Positions 16,546 through 27,145 are shown, numbered from the stretch's first letter. The stretch is DNA of 64,000 nucleotides from Pseudomonas sp. (GCA_007713455.1 VMRT01000027.1:41548-105547), one strand, 5' to 3'. A program made the numbers and translations. Notes: a model not told the origin generated them from the letters alone.

Positions 16546-17940
16546 TTACTCGGCCGGGTTGGCGGCGTTGTCGCCCGGACCACGGCGGCGGCGCCCCCCG
16601 CGACGACGCTTCTTCGCTCCGCCGGCTTCTTCCTTGTTGCTGAGGCCGCGAATCATGTTGCGACGTTCGCTGTCGCTGGCTTCCTGATATTCGGTCCACC
16701 AGTCGCCGAGGCCGTTGGTTTTCTCTCCGGCGCTTTCGCGTAGCAGAAGGAAATCGTAGCCGGCGCGGAAGCGCGGATTTTCCAGCAACTGATCGGCGCG
16801 GCGCCCCTGGCGGCGCGGCAGGCGCTCCTGCATGTCCCAGATCTCGCGCATGGGGATGGTGAAGCGTTTCGGAATCGCGGTGCGCTGGCACTGCTCCCAG
16901 ATGATGTCGTGCGCCGCTTCCTGCATCGCCGGGATCGGCGGCATGCCACGGTCCTGCAGTTCCAGTACGCGGGCGGGCAGGGCGGGCCAGAGCAGTGCGG
17001 CAAAGAGGAATGCCGGCGTCACCGGTTTGCCCTGCTGAATGCGCAGGTCGGTGTTGGCCAGGGCGTTGCGGATCAGCGTGCCGGCGTATTCCGGGTTGCG
17101 CTCGAGTGCTGCGGCGCTCGCCGGGAACAGCGGGGCGAAGAGATCGTATTCGAGCAGCAGCTCGAAGGTGCGCTCGGCCTTGCCGCCGAGGAATAGCTTG
17201 AGCACTTCGTCGAACAGGCGTGCCGAGGGAATGCCGTCGAGCAGGTCGGCGAGGTCGACGATGGGTTCGGCGCTGTGCCGTTCGATCTCGAAGTCGAGCT
17301 TGGCGGCGAAACGCACGGCACGCAGCATGCGCACCGGGTCTTCCTGGTAGCGCTGCTCGGGGTCGCCGATCAGACGGATCAGGCGATTGCGGATGTCGTG
17401 TACGCCACGGGTGTGGTCGAGGATGCGCTCGGTAGTCGGATCGTAATACAGCGCATTGATGGTGAAGTCGCGGCGCTGGGCGTCGTCTTCGAGGGTGCCA
17501 TAGATGTTGTCACGCAGGATGCGGCCGCTCTCGTTGCGCGAAGCGAGATGGCTGGCGTCGTCGTCATCCTCTTCCGGATGGTTGGCGCGGAAGGTGGCGA
17601 CCTCGATGATCTCGCGACCGAAATGAACATGCACCAGCTTGAAACGGCGTCCGATCACGCGGGCGTTGCGGAATTCGGCGCGGACCTGTTCGGGGGTCGC
17701 GCTGGTCGCGACGTCGTAATCCTTGGGATTCAGCTGCAGCAGCAGGTCGCGCACGCAGCCGCCGACCACATATGCCTCGTAACCCGCCTGCTGCAGTCGT
17801 TCGACCACGCTCACCGCGTAACGACTGATCTCGTTGCGATGCAGGGAATGCTGCCGGCTGGACAGAATTTCAGGTGTGCGGCGGGGATGCGGGATGCGGC
17901 GCAGAGGAAGACGAAAAGACTGGAACAGCTTTTTCAGCAT
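16546..17940 (-). CDS. pcnB: Poly(A) polymerase I
   Basis: A 464-residue class II nucleotidyltransferase that adds poly(A) tails and so marks RNAs for PNPase decay. The head domain shows the AYVVGGCVRDLLL motif and the metal-binding DYDVATSATPEQV; NINALYY-type and RLIGDPEQRYQEDPVRMLRAVRFAAKL segments follow, as in PcnB rather than CCA-adding enzymes. The N-terminus is basic and the C-terminal tail is a strong arginine/glycine run (KKRRRGGRRRRGPG). ATG 17940 (MLKKLFQ) is used; an alternative TTG three codons upstream is unlikely. It lies just downstream of crcZ. Confidence 0.95.
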   Translation of the reverse strand: MLKKLFQSFRLPLRRIPHPRRTPEILSSRQHSLHRNEISRYAVSVVERLQQAGYEAYVVGGCVRDLLLQLNPKDYDVATSATPEQVRAEFRNARVIGRRFKLVHVHFGREIIEVATFRANHPEEDDDDASHLASRNESGRILRDNIYGTLEDDAQRRDFTINALYYDPTTERILDHTRGVHDIRNRLIRLIGDPEQRYQEDPVRMLRAVRFAAKLDFEIERHSAEPIVDLADLLDGIPSARLFDEVLKLFLGGKAERTFELLLEYDLFAPLFPASAAALERNPEYAGTLIRNALANTDLRIQQGKPVTPAFLFAALLWPALPARVLELQDRGMPPIPAMQEAAHDIIWEQCQRTAIPKRFTIPMREIWDMQERLPRRQGRRADQLLENPRFRAGYDFLLLRESAGEKTNGLGDWWTEYQEASDSERRNMIRGLSNKEEAGGAKKRRRGGRRRRGPGDNAANPAE

Positions 17941-18163
17941 GGGGGGCAACTGTGTGGCGGAAGACGGGCCGGTGTCGCGAATGGCCGCGAAACCTGCGCG
18001 GATTCTAGCACCGAGAGTGCTGGATGTTGAACGATGCGTAGGGAGGTGTCAAAAAGCATCGTGCGCCGCGTCACGCAGGCAGTGCTTGGCGCAGGGCGGA
18101 GGCCACGCGATTGTCGAGCAGTAAGACTGCTGTGAAGGAAAATGGGTAAGCCCCGGATAGCAC

Positions 18164-18187
18164 AAAGGGGAGCCGAAGCTCCCCTTT
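18164..18187 (-). terminator. Terminator of crcZ
   Basis: AAAGGGGAGC-TTCG-GCTCCCCTTT hairpin (read on the minus strand), followed by GTGCTATCC. The T tract is short. Confidence 0.8.
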
Positions 18188-18526
18188 GAATACTGTTGCG
18201 TGCTTTATTGTTATTAGTCGCTCAGGCGTTGCTGTTTTTGTTGTTCGCCTGTTCCATCGGGCCGTGGCCGTCAGGAGCACTCCACACTGGGAGCTAATAG
18301 CAAACGGATTTCTTTGGTCGCTGACTTTGCCTTGATCTTCGATCCAACCAGTGCGGGCCCTGCTGATGCAGTTTTTTGTTGTTCTCGGCCTGGTCGTGGG
18401 GCGAACCCCGTGGCAAGTCCTCTCCAAAAGAATCAGTTAGCTGCGCCTCCGCCTTCTTGTCTTTATTTTGCTGGAGCCGTTACGTCTTGTTCTTATTGTG
18501 GGATCTGCTTGTTATTGTTGTTGTGC
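18164..18526 (-). ncRNA. crcZ: CrcZ small RNA, Hfq/Crc decoy
   Basis: A transcript of about 363 nt predicted from the start given by the -24/-12 promoter (GCACAACAACAATAAC..., 18526) to the hairpin ending at 18164. CrcZ sequesters Hfq/Crc through repeated CA-rich (AAnAAnAA) motifs and thereby relieves catabolite repression. Six candidates are visible on the minus strand: AACAACAATAACAA (18523-18510), AATAAGAACAA (about 18497-18487), AAAATAAAGACAA (about 18469-18457), AACAACAAAAAAC (about 18382-18370), AACAACAAAAACAG (about 18245-18232) and AATAACAATAAA (about 18214-18203). The place between cbrB and pcnB is that of crcZ in Pseudomonas. No protein is credible here. Confidence 0.92.
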
Positions 18527-18536
18527 CTGTAAGTAA

Positions 18537-18551
18537 GCAGTTGTCGTGCCA
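18537..18551 (-). promoter_or_regulatory. Sigma-54 promoter of crcZ
   Basis: TGGCACGACAACTGCT on the minus strand: GG at 18550-18549 and GC at 18538-18537, ten bases apart, giving a start at about 18526. Confidence 0.85.
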
Positions 18552-18611
18552 CTTTTTGAAAGTCCTTATTTATCAATGGCTTGGTAATTATCTAGACTGA
18601 GGCGGGCAATA

Positions 18612-18648
18612 AAAAACCGGGGCAGCGTTACCGTTGCTCCCGGTTTTT
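18612..18648 (-). terminator. Terminator of cbrB
   Basis: AAAAACCGGGAGCAACGGTAACGCTGCCCCGGTTTTTT on the minus strand, a stem with an A run before and a T run after, about 30 bases beyond the cbrB stop. It separates cbrB from crcZ. Confidence 0.85.
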
Positions 18649-18674
18649 GTTACGAGTCATGGCGGGCGGTAACA
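18648..18674. promoter_or_regulatory. Candidate CbrB upstream activating site for crcZ
   Basis: TGTTAC (18648-18653) and GTAACA (18669-18674) form an inverted repeat with a 15-base spacer, 122-148 bases upstream of the crcZ start. It resembles the TGTTAC/GTAACA half-sites reported for Pseudomonas CbrB, for which I recall a spacer of about 14. It sits in the gap between the cbrB stop and the cbrB terminator. Confidence 0.65.
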
Positions 18675-18676
18675 GA

Positions 18677-20089
18677 TTACCCGGCCGCGCTACTCGACTT
18701 GCGCCGCGGAATTCCCAGGCGCTGGCGGCGTTCCCACAGACATTTGCGGCTGATGCCCAGCTTGCGAGCCAGCTCGGTCTCGGTCATGTGATCCTGATGC
18801 TCGAGCACGAAGTGCTGGAAGTAGTCCTCCAGCGACAGATCCTCGGTCGGCTCGTTGCCCGTGGCGATGCCGCGAATGGTGCCAAGGGGCTCGTCGAAAT
18901 CGTCGTCCAGTTCGCCCAGCTCGATATCGATGCCCAGCAGCTCGGCGTCGATCTCCGGGCTTTCGCTGAGAATGGCCGCGCGCTCGATCGCGTTTTCCAG
19001 CTCGCGAACGTTGCCCGGCCACGAGTAGTGACGGATCGCCTGCTCGGCATCGCGGGAAAAATGCAGGTCGTCGCTGCTCATGCGCTCACCCTGGCGTGCC
19101 AGGAACGCTTTGGCGATCTCCAGCACGTCACCACCCCGCTCGCGCAGCGGCGGCAGCTTGAGCGCGATGACGTGCAGGCGGTAATAGAGGTCTTCACGGA
19201 ACTGGCCGGTCTTGGCCAGGGTTTTCAGATCCCGGTGCGTGGCAGCGATCAGGCGTACGTCGACCTTCTGTGACTGCACCGAACCAACCCGGCGGATCTC
19301 GCCTTCCTGCAGGACCCGGAGCAGACGTGCCTGTGCCTCGAGCGGCAGTTCGCCGATCTCGTCGAGAAACAGAGTGCCACCGTCAGCGGCTTCGACCAGC
19401 CCGGCGCGGCCAGCGCTGGCACCGGTGAAGGCGCCTTTCTCGTGTCCGAACAGTTCGGATTCGATCAGCGTTTCCGGGATGGCCGCGCAGTTGACGGAAA
19501 TCATCGGGGCCTTGGCGCGGCGCGAGAGGTTATGCAGCGCGCGGGCGACCAGTTCCTTGCCGGTGCCCGATTCGCCCTGGATCAGCACGTTGGAGTCGGT
19601 CGGGGCGACCTTGCGGATCTTGCCGAACAGGTCCTGCATGGGCGCGCAGTGGCCGATGATGCCGATGTCTTCTCGGTCGGTTGTCGCTGAGGCGGCGCTT
19701 GCGCCACGGGAGGGCTGCGCTTGTGTCGCTGCGTTGTGCTGATGGTCGGTGAGGATGCGTGCCACGGTCTGCAGCATCTCGTCATGGTCGAACGGTTTGG
19801 CGATGTAGTCGACTGCGCCCATCTTCATCGAGTCCACGGCCGAGCGCAGGCTGGCGTAGCTGGTCATGATCAGCACCGGGGTACCTTCGGCGAGCTTGAT
19901 CAGCTCGGTGCCGGGGGCGCCGGGAAGTCTCAGGTCGCTGACGATGAGGTCGAAACCCGGGATGCTGTAGCGCTCCTGTGCTTCCTGCACCGAGCCGGCT
20001 TCGCTGACCTCGTACTGGTTACGCTCGAGGAGGCGTCGCAGGGCGGAGCGGATGATGGTTTCGTCTTCGACGATCAGAATGTGTGACAT
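18677..20089 (-). CDS. cbrB: Sigma-54-dependent response regulator CbrB
   Basis: A 470-residue NtrC-family activator, partner of CbrA. It has an N-terminal receiver domain (acceptor Asp52 in [10 protein letters not shown]; Lys98 in AKPF), an AAA+ domain with Walker A GESGTGKE (172-179), the sigma-54 contact loop GAFTGA (219-224) and Walker [11 protein letters not shown], and a C-terminal helix-turn-helix ([20 protein letters not shown]). Its main target is the adjacent crc[11 protein letters not shown] at 20089 is the start; an upstream ATG is rejected because it precedes the receiver by 16 extra residues. It lies 61 bases downstream of cbrA. Confidence 0.95.
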   Translation of the reverse strand: MSHILIVEDETIIRSALRRLLERNQYEVSEAGSVQEAQERYSIPGFDLIVSDLRLPGAPGTELIKLAEGTPVLIMTSYASLRSAVDSMKMGAVDYIAKPFDHDEMLQTVARILTDHQHNAATQAQPSRGASAASATTDREDIGIIGHCAPMQDLFGKIRKVAPTDSNVLIQGESGTGKELVARALHNLSRRAKAPMISVNCAAIPETLIESELFGHEKGAFTGASAGRAGLVEAADGGTLFLDEIGELPLEAQARLLRVLQEGEIRRVGSVQSQKVDVRLIAATHRDLKTLAKTGQFREDLYYRLHVIALKLPPLRERGGDVLEIAKAFLARQGERMSSDDLHFSRDAEQAIRHYSWPGNVRELENAIERAAILSESPEIDAELLGIDIELGELDDDFDEPLGTIRGIATGNEPTEDLSLEDYFQHFVLEHQDHMTETELARKLGISRKCLWERRQRLGIPRRKSSSAAG

Positions 20090-20150
20090 CAGTACTCTCT
20101 CGACGGTCTGGAGGCATAACCGGCAAAGGGCCGGCACGGCAGTCGCCTCT

Positions 20151-23105
20151 TCAACTTACGGCATGGGACGCTTCGACATGCCGCGGCAGGGTGATGCGAA
20201 AACGGGTGCCGCGCTGTGTTTCCGGGTCGGCCGGGCTGTCGATATCGATCTGGCCATAATGCTCTTCAATGATCGAATAGACCAGCGCGAGGCCCAGGCC
20301 GGTGCCTTCGCCAGGGTCCTTGGTGGTGAAGAATGGCTCGAACAGCCGGTCCTGGATGTCCTTCGGAATGCCGCTGCCTTCGTCTTCCACCGTCAGGTAC
20401 ACCGACTGTTCGGCAACTTCGCTGCTGATGCGGATCAAGCCGCCTTGCGGCGACGCGTCGCGGGCGTTGGATAGCAGGTTGATCAGCACCTGGGCGAGCC
20501 GCTGCGGATCGCCCTCGGCGAAATGCGTCGGATCGCAGATGTTGATGAACTGCACTTCGGTGCGGTTGCGGTTGAGCGAGAGCAGGCCGATGGCGTCCTG
20601 CGTCACCTGCGCCAGGCTCACCGGATACAGCTGCTGCTGGCGCTCGCCGGCGTGGGCGAAGCTCATCAGCGATTGCACGATGCGCGATACGCGTTTGGTC
20701 TGCTCGATGATCTGGCCGCTGATCTCGACGATCTCTCCATCGCCTTCACGTTCGTCCCGCAGGTTCTGCGCCAGGCAGGCAATGCCGGTGATCGGGTTGC
20801 CGATCTCGTGTGCCACGCCGGCGGCCAGGCGGCCAATGCTCGCCAGGCGTTCGGAGTGAACCAGGCGGTCTTCGAGCTGCTGTGTTTCGGTCAGGTCCTC
20901 GACCAGCAGCACGAGGCCGCTGTTGCCCGGTGCCAGTGGCTCGGCAATGGCTGCCTTGTGCAGGTTGAGGCAGCGGCGATGGCCGTTGTGCGCCAGCCGC
21001 TGCTTGTGCAGGTGTTCATCGGCCTGCTCGATGAAGTCGCTCAGCAGGCTGCGCCAGGGTTCGGCGATGGTCGTCAGGCGCGAGCCGACGACTTGCAGCG
21101 CGGGGATCTCGGTGAGTTCCTCGAGCGCACGGTTCCACATGAGGATTTCCTGATCCTTGGCCAGCGAGCAGACGCCCATGGGCAGCTCCTGCAGTGTTTG
21201 CCGGTGATAGCGGCGCAGGGCGTCCAATTCTGCGGCCAGGCCGGTCAGGCGCGAGTGATAGTCCTCCAGCCGGCTTTCGATGAAGTGGATGTCCTCGGTG
21301 ATGTAGCCGTCGGCACCGTTCTTGTAGGCCAGGAAATTCTCGACGATGTCCTGGGCTACGCTGGGGCCCATCAGGCCGGAGAGATTGGCTTCGATACGAT
21401 CGCGCAGGCGGCGCAGCGCGTAGGGGCGATGCTCGTCGAACGGTAGCTGCAGATCGCGCAGGGCCTGTTCCACCTCCCGTTGCGCGGTCTTGGCGCCCAG
21501 TGGCTTGGCCAGCTGAGTGGCGAACTCCTGTGGTGAGGCGGCGGTCAGTTCGCGCCGTTGCGGGCGGCGGACGTTCTCTACGGCGCAGGTCTCGGCAGCG
21601 CTCTGCTCCTCGGGGCTGGTTTCACTGAAGATCGAGAACAGCGAGAACGCCAGGACGTTGACCGCCAGTGACGCGATTGCCGCCAGGTGCCAGCTGGTGT
21701 CGTCCAGTACATAGACGACGTTGAACAGCGGAATGTAGAAGCCGTCCAGGTTGCCCACCAGCGGTAGCAGCATGGTCACTACCCAGACGCCGATGCCGGC
21801 CAGCAGGCCCGCGATGTAGCCGCGGCGATTGGCGGTCGGCCAGTAGAGCACGGACAGCACGCCCGGCAGGAACTGCAGGGTGGCGACGAAGGCGACGATT
21901 CCGAGGTTGGACAGGTCCTGCTCGGCACCGAGCAGCAGGTAGAAGCCGTAACCGGCCATGATGATGGCGAAGATCAGGCTGCGGCGCGTCCACTTCAGCC
22001 AGCGGTAGATGTTGCCTTCGCTGGATGGCTGATACAGCGGCAGCACCAAGTGGTTGAGCGCCATGCCCGACAGTGCCAGGGTGCTGACGATGATCAGCCC
22101 GCTGGATGCCGAGAGACCGCCGACGAAGGCCAGCAGCGCCAGGGTTTCGCTCTGTGCGGCGATGCCCAGGCCCAAGGTGAAGTACTCGGGGTTGGTGCTG
22201 ACCCCCAGCTTGAGTCCGGCCCAGAGGATCAGCGGCACGGCCAGGCTCATCAGCAGCAGATAGAGCGGCAGGCCCCAGCTGGCGCTCACCAGGCCGCGAG
22301 GATCGAGGTTCTCGGTGAAGGTCATGTGATACATGTGCGGCATCACGATGGCCGAGGCAAAGAACACCAGCAGCAGTGTGCGCCAGGGCCCTTCCTGCAA
22401 GGGCGTGTGCAGTGCCTGCAGCGCCGACTGGTTCTGCAGCAGCCAGATCTCCAGCTGATGCGGGCCGCCGAATACCACATACAGGGCGTAGAGGCCTATG
22501 GCACCGAAGGTCACCAGCTTGACGATGGATTCGAAGGCGATGGCGAACACCAGGCCTTCGTGCTTCTCCCGCGTGGCGATGTGGCGGGCGCCGAAGAGGA
22601 TGGTGAACAGCATGATCATCAGGCAATAGCCCAGCGCCACGCGCTCCTGCAGCGGCTCCAGAGTGAGAATGCCGATGGCGTCGGCCACCGCCTGGATCTG
22701 CAGGGCGAGCAACGGCAGCATGCCGATCAGCATGACCAGCGTGGTCAGCGCCCCGCTCCAGGTGCTGCGAAAGCGGAAGGCGACCAGATCGGCCAGTGAC
22801 GAGAGCTGGTAGGTGCGGGTGATGCGCAGGATCGGATAGAGCAGCACCGGCGCCAGCAGGAACGCGCCGCAAACCCCCAGATAGGTGGCGAGAAAGCCGT
22901 AACCGTACTGGTAGGCCAGGCCAACCGTGCCGTAGAAGGCCCAGGCGCTGGCGTAGACGCCCAGCGACAATGTGTAGGTCAGCGGGTGGCGGATCACCCA
23001 GCGTGGAATCAATCCGCGCTCGCTGACCCAGGCGACGCCGAACAGCATGATCAGGTAGGCAACGCTGATCAGGATCAGGTGGCTCAGGCTAAAGCTCGTC
23101 TGCAT
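20151..23105 (-). CDS. cbrA: Sensor histidine kinase CbrA with SLC5-like transporter domain
   Basis: A protein of about 984 residues with the unusual CbrA layout. The N-terminal half (to about residue 500) has some 13 membrane segments resembling sodium/solute symporters ([31 protein letters not shown]). It is followed by a linker, a PAS-like segment ([25 protein letters not shown]), then HisKA with His766 in [12 protein letters not shown] and an ATPase domain with N, G1 and G2 boxes ([26 protein letters not shown]). CbrA senses carbon:nitrogen status; histidine transport is reported in a relative. The start is ATG 23105 (GTG 23108 adjoins it) and overlaps the end of cbrX. Confidence 0.95.
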   Translation of the reverse strand: MQTSFSLSHLILISVAYLIMLFGVAWVSERGLIPRWVIRHPLTYTLSLGVYASAWAFYGTVGLAYQYGYGFLATYLGVCGAFLLAPVLLYPILRITRTYQLSSLADLVAFRFRSTWSGALTTLVMLIGMLPLLALQIQAVADAIGILTLEPLQERVALGYCLMIMLFTILFGARHIATREKHEGLVFAIAFESIVKLVTFGAIGLYALYVVFGGPHQLEIWLLQNQSALQALHTPLQEGPWRTLLLVFFASAIVMPHMYHMTFTENLDPRGLVSASWGLPLYLLLMSLAVPLILWAGLKLGVSTNPEYFTLGLGIAAQSETLALLAFVGGLSASSGLIIVSTLALSGMALNHLVLPLYQPSSEGNIYRWLKWTRRSLIFAIIMAGYGFYLLLGAEQDLSNLGIVAFVATLQFLPGVLSVLYWPTANRRGYIAGLLAGIGVWVVTMLLPLVGNLDGFYIPLFNVVYVLDDTSWHLAAIASLAVNVLAFSLFSIFSETSPEEQSAAETCAVENVRRPQRRELTAASPQEFATQLAKPLGAKTAQREVEQALRDLQLPFDEHRPYALRRLRDRIEANLSGLMGPSVAQDIVENFLAYKNGADGYITEDIHFIESRLEDYHSRLTGLAAELDALRRYHRQTLQELPMGVCSLAKDQEILMWNRALEELTEIPALQVVGSRLTTIAEPWRSLLSDFIEQADEHLHKQRLAHNGHRRCLNLHKAAIAEPLAPGNSGLVLLVEDLTETQQLEDRLVHSERLASIGRLAAGVAHEIGNPITGIACLAQNLRDEREGDGEIVEISGQIIEQTKRVSRIVQSLMSFAHAGERQQQLYPVSLAQVTQDAIGLLSLNRNRTEVQFINICDPTHFAEGDPQRLAQVLINLLSNARDASPQGGLIRISSEVAEQSVYLTVEDEGSGIPKDIQDRLFEPFFTTKDPGEGTGLGLALVYSIIEEHYGQIDIDSPADPETQRGTRFRITLPRHVEASHAVS

Positions 23106-23265
23106 CACGCTGGCTCTGGAGGATGAAGGTCACCACGATGAGAATCAGCCACAGCACGTAGGGCCGATACCAGGCCCCGTTGGGGTCGATCCACCAGTCC
23201 ATGATGGCGGGGGAGAACAGATAGATCCCCACCACCAGGAGCAGCACCAGTCGGTAGATATACAT
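23089..23265 (-). CDS. cbrX: Small membrane protein CbrX
   Basis: A 58-residue peptide: MYIYRLVLLLVVGIYLFSPA forms one membrane helix, WWIDPNGAWYRPY a short loop, and LWLILIVVTFILQ a second helix, ending SQRDADEL. It matches the small gene described just upstream of cbrA in pseudomonads and called cbrX. Its last 17 bases overlap the cbrA start, which suggests that CbrX translation controls CbrA synthesis. Longer upstream in-frame sequence has no credible start. Confidence 0.85.
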   Translation of the reverse strand: MYIYRLVLLLVVGIYLFSPAIMDWWIDPNGAWYRPYVLWLILIVVTFILQSQRDADEL

Positions 23266-23360
23266 GCCGGGTCTCGTGTCGGAAGTGGGGCGATGGTAGA
23301 GCAGCGGCGGGCGGCAAGCCACCTGCGGCAGGCAAAAGCTGGCGCAGCGTGGCAATCCGC

Positions 23361-24266
23361 CTAGCGCAGCTGCGATTCGGCCAGTGTCCGTGTGCGAGGG
23401 ATGCGCTGAGCGTCCCAGTGCAGCACCGCCCAGGCGAGGATGTCGGCTGGCAGTGCGTCGTTCAGCTCTGTGGGCGGTTGTTGGCCCAGCGCGCGCAAAG
23501 CACGCAGCAGCAGCGGACTGGCCTCGTGAGGCTGCAAGGGTGGCGAGCGGTAACTCTTGCCCAGCTTGTGTCCATCCGGCTGGATGATCAGCGGCAGATG
23601 CAGATAGCGCGGCTGGGGTAGACCGAGCACTTCCTGCAGGTACAGCTGACGCGGCGTGGAGTCGAGCAGATCGGCACCGCGTACGACGTCGGTTACTCCC
23701 TGCCACGCGTCATCCAGCACCACCGCCAGCTGATAGGCGATCAAGCCGTCGCGACGACGGATCACGAAGTCGCCGACCTCGCGACCCAGGTGCTGGCGGA
23801 ATTCGCCCTGCACACGGTCGGTGAAGCCGTACTCGCGATCAGGCACCTGCAGGCGGATGGCGGCGGCGTCGAGACCGCGGCCGGCGTTGCGGCAGAAACC
23901 CGGGTAGGGGCCCGGATAGCCTTCGAGCTGCTTGCGCGAGCAGGTGCAGGCATACGCCAGGCCTTCATCCAGCAGGCGCTCGATGGCGGCGCCGTAGGCG
24001 ACCTGACGCTCGCTCTGGCGCAACATTTCGCCGTCCCATTCGAATCCGTAGCTCGACAGCGTCTCGATGATGGCTCGCTGGGCGCCGGGCATCTCCCGTG
24101 GCGGGTCGATGTCTTCCATGCGCAGCAGCCAGCGGCCGCCGACCGCGCGGGCGTCAAGATAGGAAGCGAGGGCGGCCACCAGTGAGCCGAAATGCAGATA
24201 GCCGCTGGGTGTCGGGGCAAAACGGCCGACGTAGCGATGGGCTTGGGGCGGGGCAGGAAAGGGCAT
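23361..24266 (-). CDS. gluQ: Glutamyl-Q tRNA(Asp) synthetase
   Basis: A 301-residue truncated GluRS paralogue that glutamylates queuosine at position 34 of tRNA(Asp). It has the class I motifs FAPTPSGYLHFGSL (HIGH-like) and KLGKSY (KMSKS-like), and a zinc site beginning CTCSRKQLEG with a later FCR. It lacks the anticodon-binding domain, as expected for the family. It lies directly downstream of dksA, the same pairing as in other gammaproteobacteria; a hairpin between them (24330-24349) should attenuate read-through. Confidence 0.95.
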   Translation of the reverse strand: MPFPAPPQAHRYVGRFAPTPSGYLHFGSLVAALASYLDARAVGGRWLLRMEDIDPPREMPGAQRAIIETLSSYGFEWDGEMLRQSERQVAYGAAIERLLDEGLAYACTCSRKQLEGYPGPYPGFCRNAGRGLDAAAIRLQVPDREYGFTDRVQGEFRQHLGREVGDFVIRRRDGLIAYQLAVVLDDAWQGVTDVVRGADLLDSTPRQLYLQEVLGLPQPRYLHLPLIIQPDGHKLGKSYRSPPLQPHEASPLLLRALRALGQQPPTELNDALPADILAWAVLHWDAQRIPRTRTLAESQLR

Positions 24267-24329
24267 GTTGGGGCCGGCGCTATCTGGGATGGCGGGGCGG
24301 ATGAAACGCTGCAGAGCCTGGAAATGAAG

Positions 24330-24349
24330 CGGGGCGCCGAAGCGCCCCG
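24330..24349 (-). terminator. Terminator between dksA and gluQ
   Basis: CGGGGCGC-TTCG-GCGCCCCG hairpin just after the dksA stop on the minus strand, followed by CTTCATTTC, a modest T tract. Confidence 0.75.
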
Positions 24350-24356
24350 TTCGGGA

Positions 24357-24803
24357 TCAGGAACCGATCTGCTTTTCCTTGATCTCCGCCAGCGTCTTGC
24401 AGTCGATGCAGAGCGTAGCGGTAGGGCGGGCTTCCAGTCGGCGGATGCCGATCTCGACGCCGCAGGAATCGCACCAGCCGTACTCGTTGTCTTCGATCAG
24501 CTGCAGCGTCTCGTCGATCTTCTTGATCAGCTTGCGCTCGCGGTCGCGGGCGCGCAGTTCCAGGCTGAACTCTTCTTCCTGGCTGGCACGGTCGGCCGGA
24601 TCAGGGAAGTTGGCAGCCTCGTCCTGCATGTGGTGCACGGTGCGATCGACCTCTTCCATCAGCTCCTGTTTCCACTTGTTCAGGATGCCGGTGAAATGGG
24701 CGCGCATCTTGTCGCTCATGTATTCCTCGCCCTTGCTTTCCTTATAGGGCTCGAAGGCGCGAATCAGTTGCTTGCTCGACGGTGTTTCTTTGGTAATGGG
24801 CAT
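24357..24803 (-). CDS. dksA: RNA polymerase-binding transcription factor DksA
   Basis: A 148-residue protein that enters the RNA polymerase secondary channel and works with ppGpp on rRNA and amino-acid promoters. It has a long coiled coil with the two acidic tip residues Asp68 and Asp71 in [10 protein letters not shown], and a four-cysteine zinc finger (Cys111, Cys114, Cys132, Cys135: CDSCG ... CIDC). Length and start are standard for pseudomonads. Confidence 0.97.
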   Translation of the reverse strand: MPITKETPSSKQLIRAFEPYKESKGEEYMSDKMRAHFTGILNKWKQELMEEVDRTVHHMQDEAANFPDPADRASQEEEFSLELRARDRERKLIKKIDETLQLIEDNEYGWCDSCGVEIGIRRLEARPTATLCIDCKTLAEIKEKQIGS

Positions 24804-24994
24804 GGATGAACGCCTCTCGCTATGTCCATTGCGCAGGATGATTTGTCCCTTGCCGGCCCGTGCCGGCCCTGCGGCTGCAAGCGGGCGAACTTACCAGATC
24901 GGATCGGGGCGCGCTACTCCCGAATCCAACAGTAACTGCAGCGGTATCGGGACCTTGGGTAGAATTCACGTTTCGTTCTCAACAGGAAGGTCAG

Positions 24995-26167
24995 ATGACC
25001 TCGTCATACAGTGCGCGCAGCCGCGCAATCGAACCTTTCCACGTCATGGCGCTTTTGGAGCGGGCCAACCAGCTGCAAGTTCAAGGCCACGACGTCATTC
25101 ATTTAGAAATCGGCGAGCCGGACTTCACCACCGCGGCGCCCATCGTGGCGGCAGGGCAGGCCGCGCTGGCCGCCGGGCACACGCGCTATACCCCGGCGCG
25201 CGGCCTGCCGCAGCTGCGTCAAGCCATTGCCGGTTTCTATGCGCAGCGCTACGGATTATCCATTGACCCCGAACGCATCCTGATTACACCCGGCGGCTCC
25301 GGCGCGTTGCTGCTGGCTGCCAGCCTGCTGGTGGACCCCGGCAAGCATTGGCTGCTCGCCGATCCGGGTTACCCCTGCAACCGGCATTTTCTGCGCCTGG
25401 TCGAAGGTGCCGCGCAACTGGTGCCGGTCGGCCCGGAGGTTCGTTATCAGCTGACTCCGGAACTGGTCGAGCGCTACTGGGATCGCGACAGCGTCGGTGC
25501 GCTGGTCGCGTCGCCGGCCAATCCGACCGGGACGCTGCTGGATCGCCAGGAGCTGGCTGGGCTTTCGGCAGCGCTGAAAGCGCGTGGCGGCCATTTGGTG
25601 GTCGATGAGATCTACCACGGGCTGACCTATGGCGTGGACGCGGCAAGCGTGCTGGAAGTCGACGATGACGCCTTCGTGCTCAACAGTTTCTCCAAGTATT
25701 TCGGCATGACCGGCTGGCGCCTGGGCTGGCTGCTGGCGCCGCCGGCTGCGGTGCCGGAGCTGGAGAAACTGGCGCAGAACCTCTATATCAGCGCGCCGAG
25801 CATGGCTCAGCACGCAGCCCTGGCCTGCTTCGAGCCGGCGACGCTGGAGATCCTCGAGGCGCGCCGTGGCGAGTTCGCCCGTCGCCGCGATTTCCTGCTG
25901 CCAGCCTTGCGCGAGCTGGGCTTCGGCATCGCGGTCGAGCCGCAAGGCGCGTTCTATCTGTACGCCGACATCAGTGCCTTCGGCGGCGATGCCTACGCGT
26001 TCTGTCAGTACATGCTGGAAACCGAATTCGTCGCGATCACCCCAGGCCTGGATTTCGGCCGCTTCCAGGCCGGACATCATGTGCGTTTCGCCTACACCCA
26101 GGACCTGCCGCGCCTGGAACAGGCTGTCGAGCGCATTGCCCGCGGCTTGCGCAGCTGGCAATCCTGA
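24995..26167 (+). CDS. Class I/II PLP-dependent aminotransferase
   Basis: A 390-residue fold-type I aminotransferase. It shows EIGEPDF (substrate carboxylate region), [10 protein letters not shown] (PLP phosphate), [15 protein letters not shown] and the Schiff-base lysine Lys234 in [16 protein letters not shown]; the binding arginine is in HHVRFAYTQ. The [12 protein letters not shown] form is closest to the AspC/AAT-like subgroup, but the amino donor cannot be fixed. ATG 24995 follows AGGAAGG. The stop overlaps the sfsA start (TGATG), so the two are coupled. Confidence 0.92.
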   Translation: MTSSYSARSRAIEPFHVMALLERANQLQVQGHDVIHLEIGEPDFTTAAPIVAAGQAALAAGHTRYTPARGLPQLRQAIAGFYAQRYGLSIDPERILITPGGSGALLLAASLLVDPGKHWLLADPGYPCNRHFLRLVEGAAQLVPVGPEVRYQLTPELVERYWDRDSVGALVASPANPTGTLLDRQELAGLSAALKARGGHLVVDEIYHGLTYGVDAASVLEVDDDAFVLNSFSKYFGMTGWRLGWLLAPPAAVPELEKLAQNLYISAPSMAQHAALACFEPATLEILEARRGEFARRRDFLLPALRELGFGIAVEPQGAFYLYADISAFGGDAYAFCQYMLETEFVAITPGLDFGRFQAGHHVRFAYTQDLPRLEQAVERIARGLRSWQS

Positions 26168-26874
26168 TGCGTTTCGCGCAACCGCTGGAGCAGGGGCGAC
26201 TGGTCAGGCGCTACAAGCGTTTTCTTGCCGATATCATCACCGACGAGGGCGAAGCGCTGTGCATCCACTGCCCCAACACCGGCTCGATGCTCAATTGCAT
26301 GGGCGAGGGTGCGCGGGTGTGGTTCCAGCGCAGCAGCGATCCACGGCGCAAATTGCCGGGGACCTGGGAGCTGGTCGAAACCCCGCAGGGGCGGTTGGCA
26401 TGCGTGAACACGGCGCGGGCCAATCCGCTGGTCGAGGAGGCGCTGCTGAACGGGCAGATTGCCGAGCTGGCCGGTTTCACGACGCTCAAGCGCGAGGTGG
26501 CTTATGGCGTGGAGAACAGCCGGGTGGATTTTCGTCTCGACTACGCCGGGACTGCCGCCTTCGTCGAGGTGAAGAGTGTCACCCTCGGCTTTGCCGAAAC
26601 GCCAGTGGCGGCCTTTCCCGACGCCGTAACGACACGCGGCGCCAGGCACCTGCGTGAGCTGGCGACGCTGGCCCGTGCCGGTGTGCGTGCGGTGCAGCTG
26701 TACTGCGTCAATTTGAGCGGCATCGAAGCTGTGCGGCCGGCCGAGGAGATCGATCCGGCCTATGCCGCTGCGCTGCGGGAAGCGCAGGCGGCAGGCGTGG
26801 AAGTGCTGGCTTACGGCGTCGATCTTTCCGTCGAGGAGTTGCGTATTGCTGGCCGATTGCCGGTATTGCTCTGA
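26167..26874 (+). CDS. sfsA: SfsA family DNA-binding/nuclease protein
   Basis: A 235-residue protein of the SfsA family. The first E. coli member was named for stimulating maltose fermentation; the family has an OB-like N-terminal part and a nuclease-like fold. Landmarks are [20 protein letters not shown], and the nuclease-like FRLDYAG...[11 protein letters not shown] (the E-V-K motif), ending [16 protein letters not shown]. It overlaps the aminotransferase stop by one base. Confidence 0.93.
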   Translation: MRFAQPLEQGRLVRRYKRFLADIITDEGEALCIHCPNTGSMLNCMGEGARVWFQRSSDPRRKLPGTWELVETPQGRLACVNTARANPLVEEALLNGQIAELAGFTTLKREVAYGVENSRVDFRLDYAGTAAFVEVKSVTLGFAETPVAAFPDAVTTRGARHLRELATLARAGVRAVQLYCVNLSGIEAVRPAEEIDPAYAAALREAQAAGVEVLAYGVDLSVEELRIAGRLPVLL

Positions 26875-27145
26875 TGGGTGGACGGTCATGACGGTTGGAA
26901 ATTTTTCTGCCCGGCTCGGGAACAAAGCGCCTTTCGTCTGGCCTCAACGAGGCTGGAAACCACATCCATCACATACGGGAAGGCTCTGCTCCGCTGTTCG
27001 ACGCGGCGTTACGACGCGTTCCAGCCCGTTTTCGATGGCTCCTGCGGCGACAGCGCGACATCTCTGATGCGCGTGTAGCGCCGTGGATGAAACTAATTTC
27101 GGACGCTCGCGCCTGGCGCGGGCGTCGTCGATGAGGCTACAAAGA

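Noticed and set aside
26875..27145. Possible small gene (66 codons from 26878) after sfsA
   Set aside because: No ribosome-binding site, no recognisable family and poor coding character; the spacer is left without a call.
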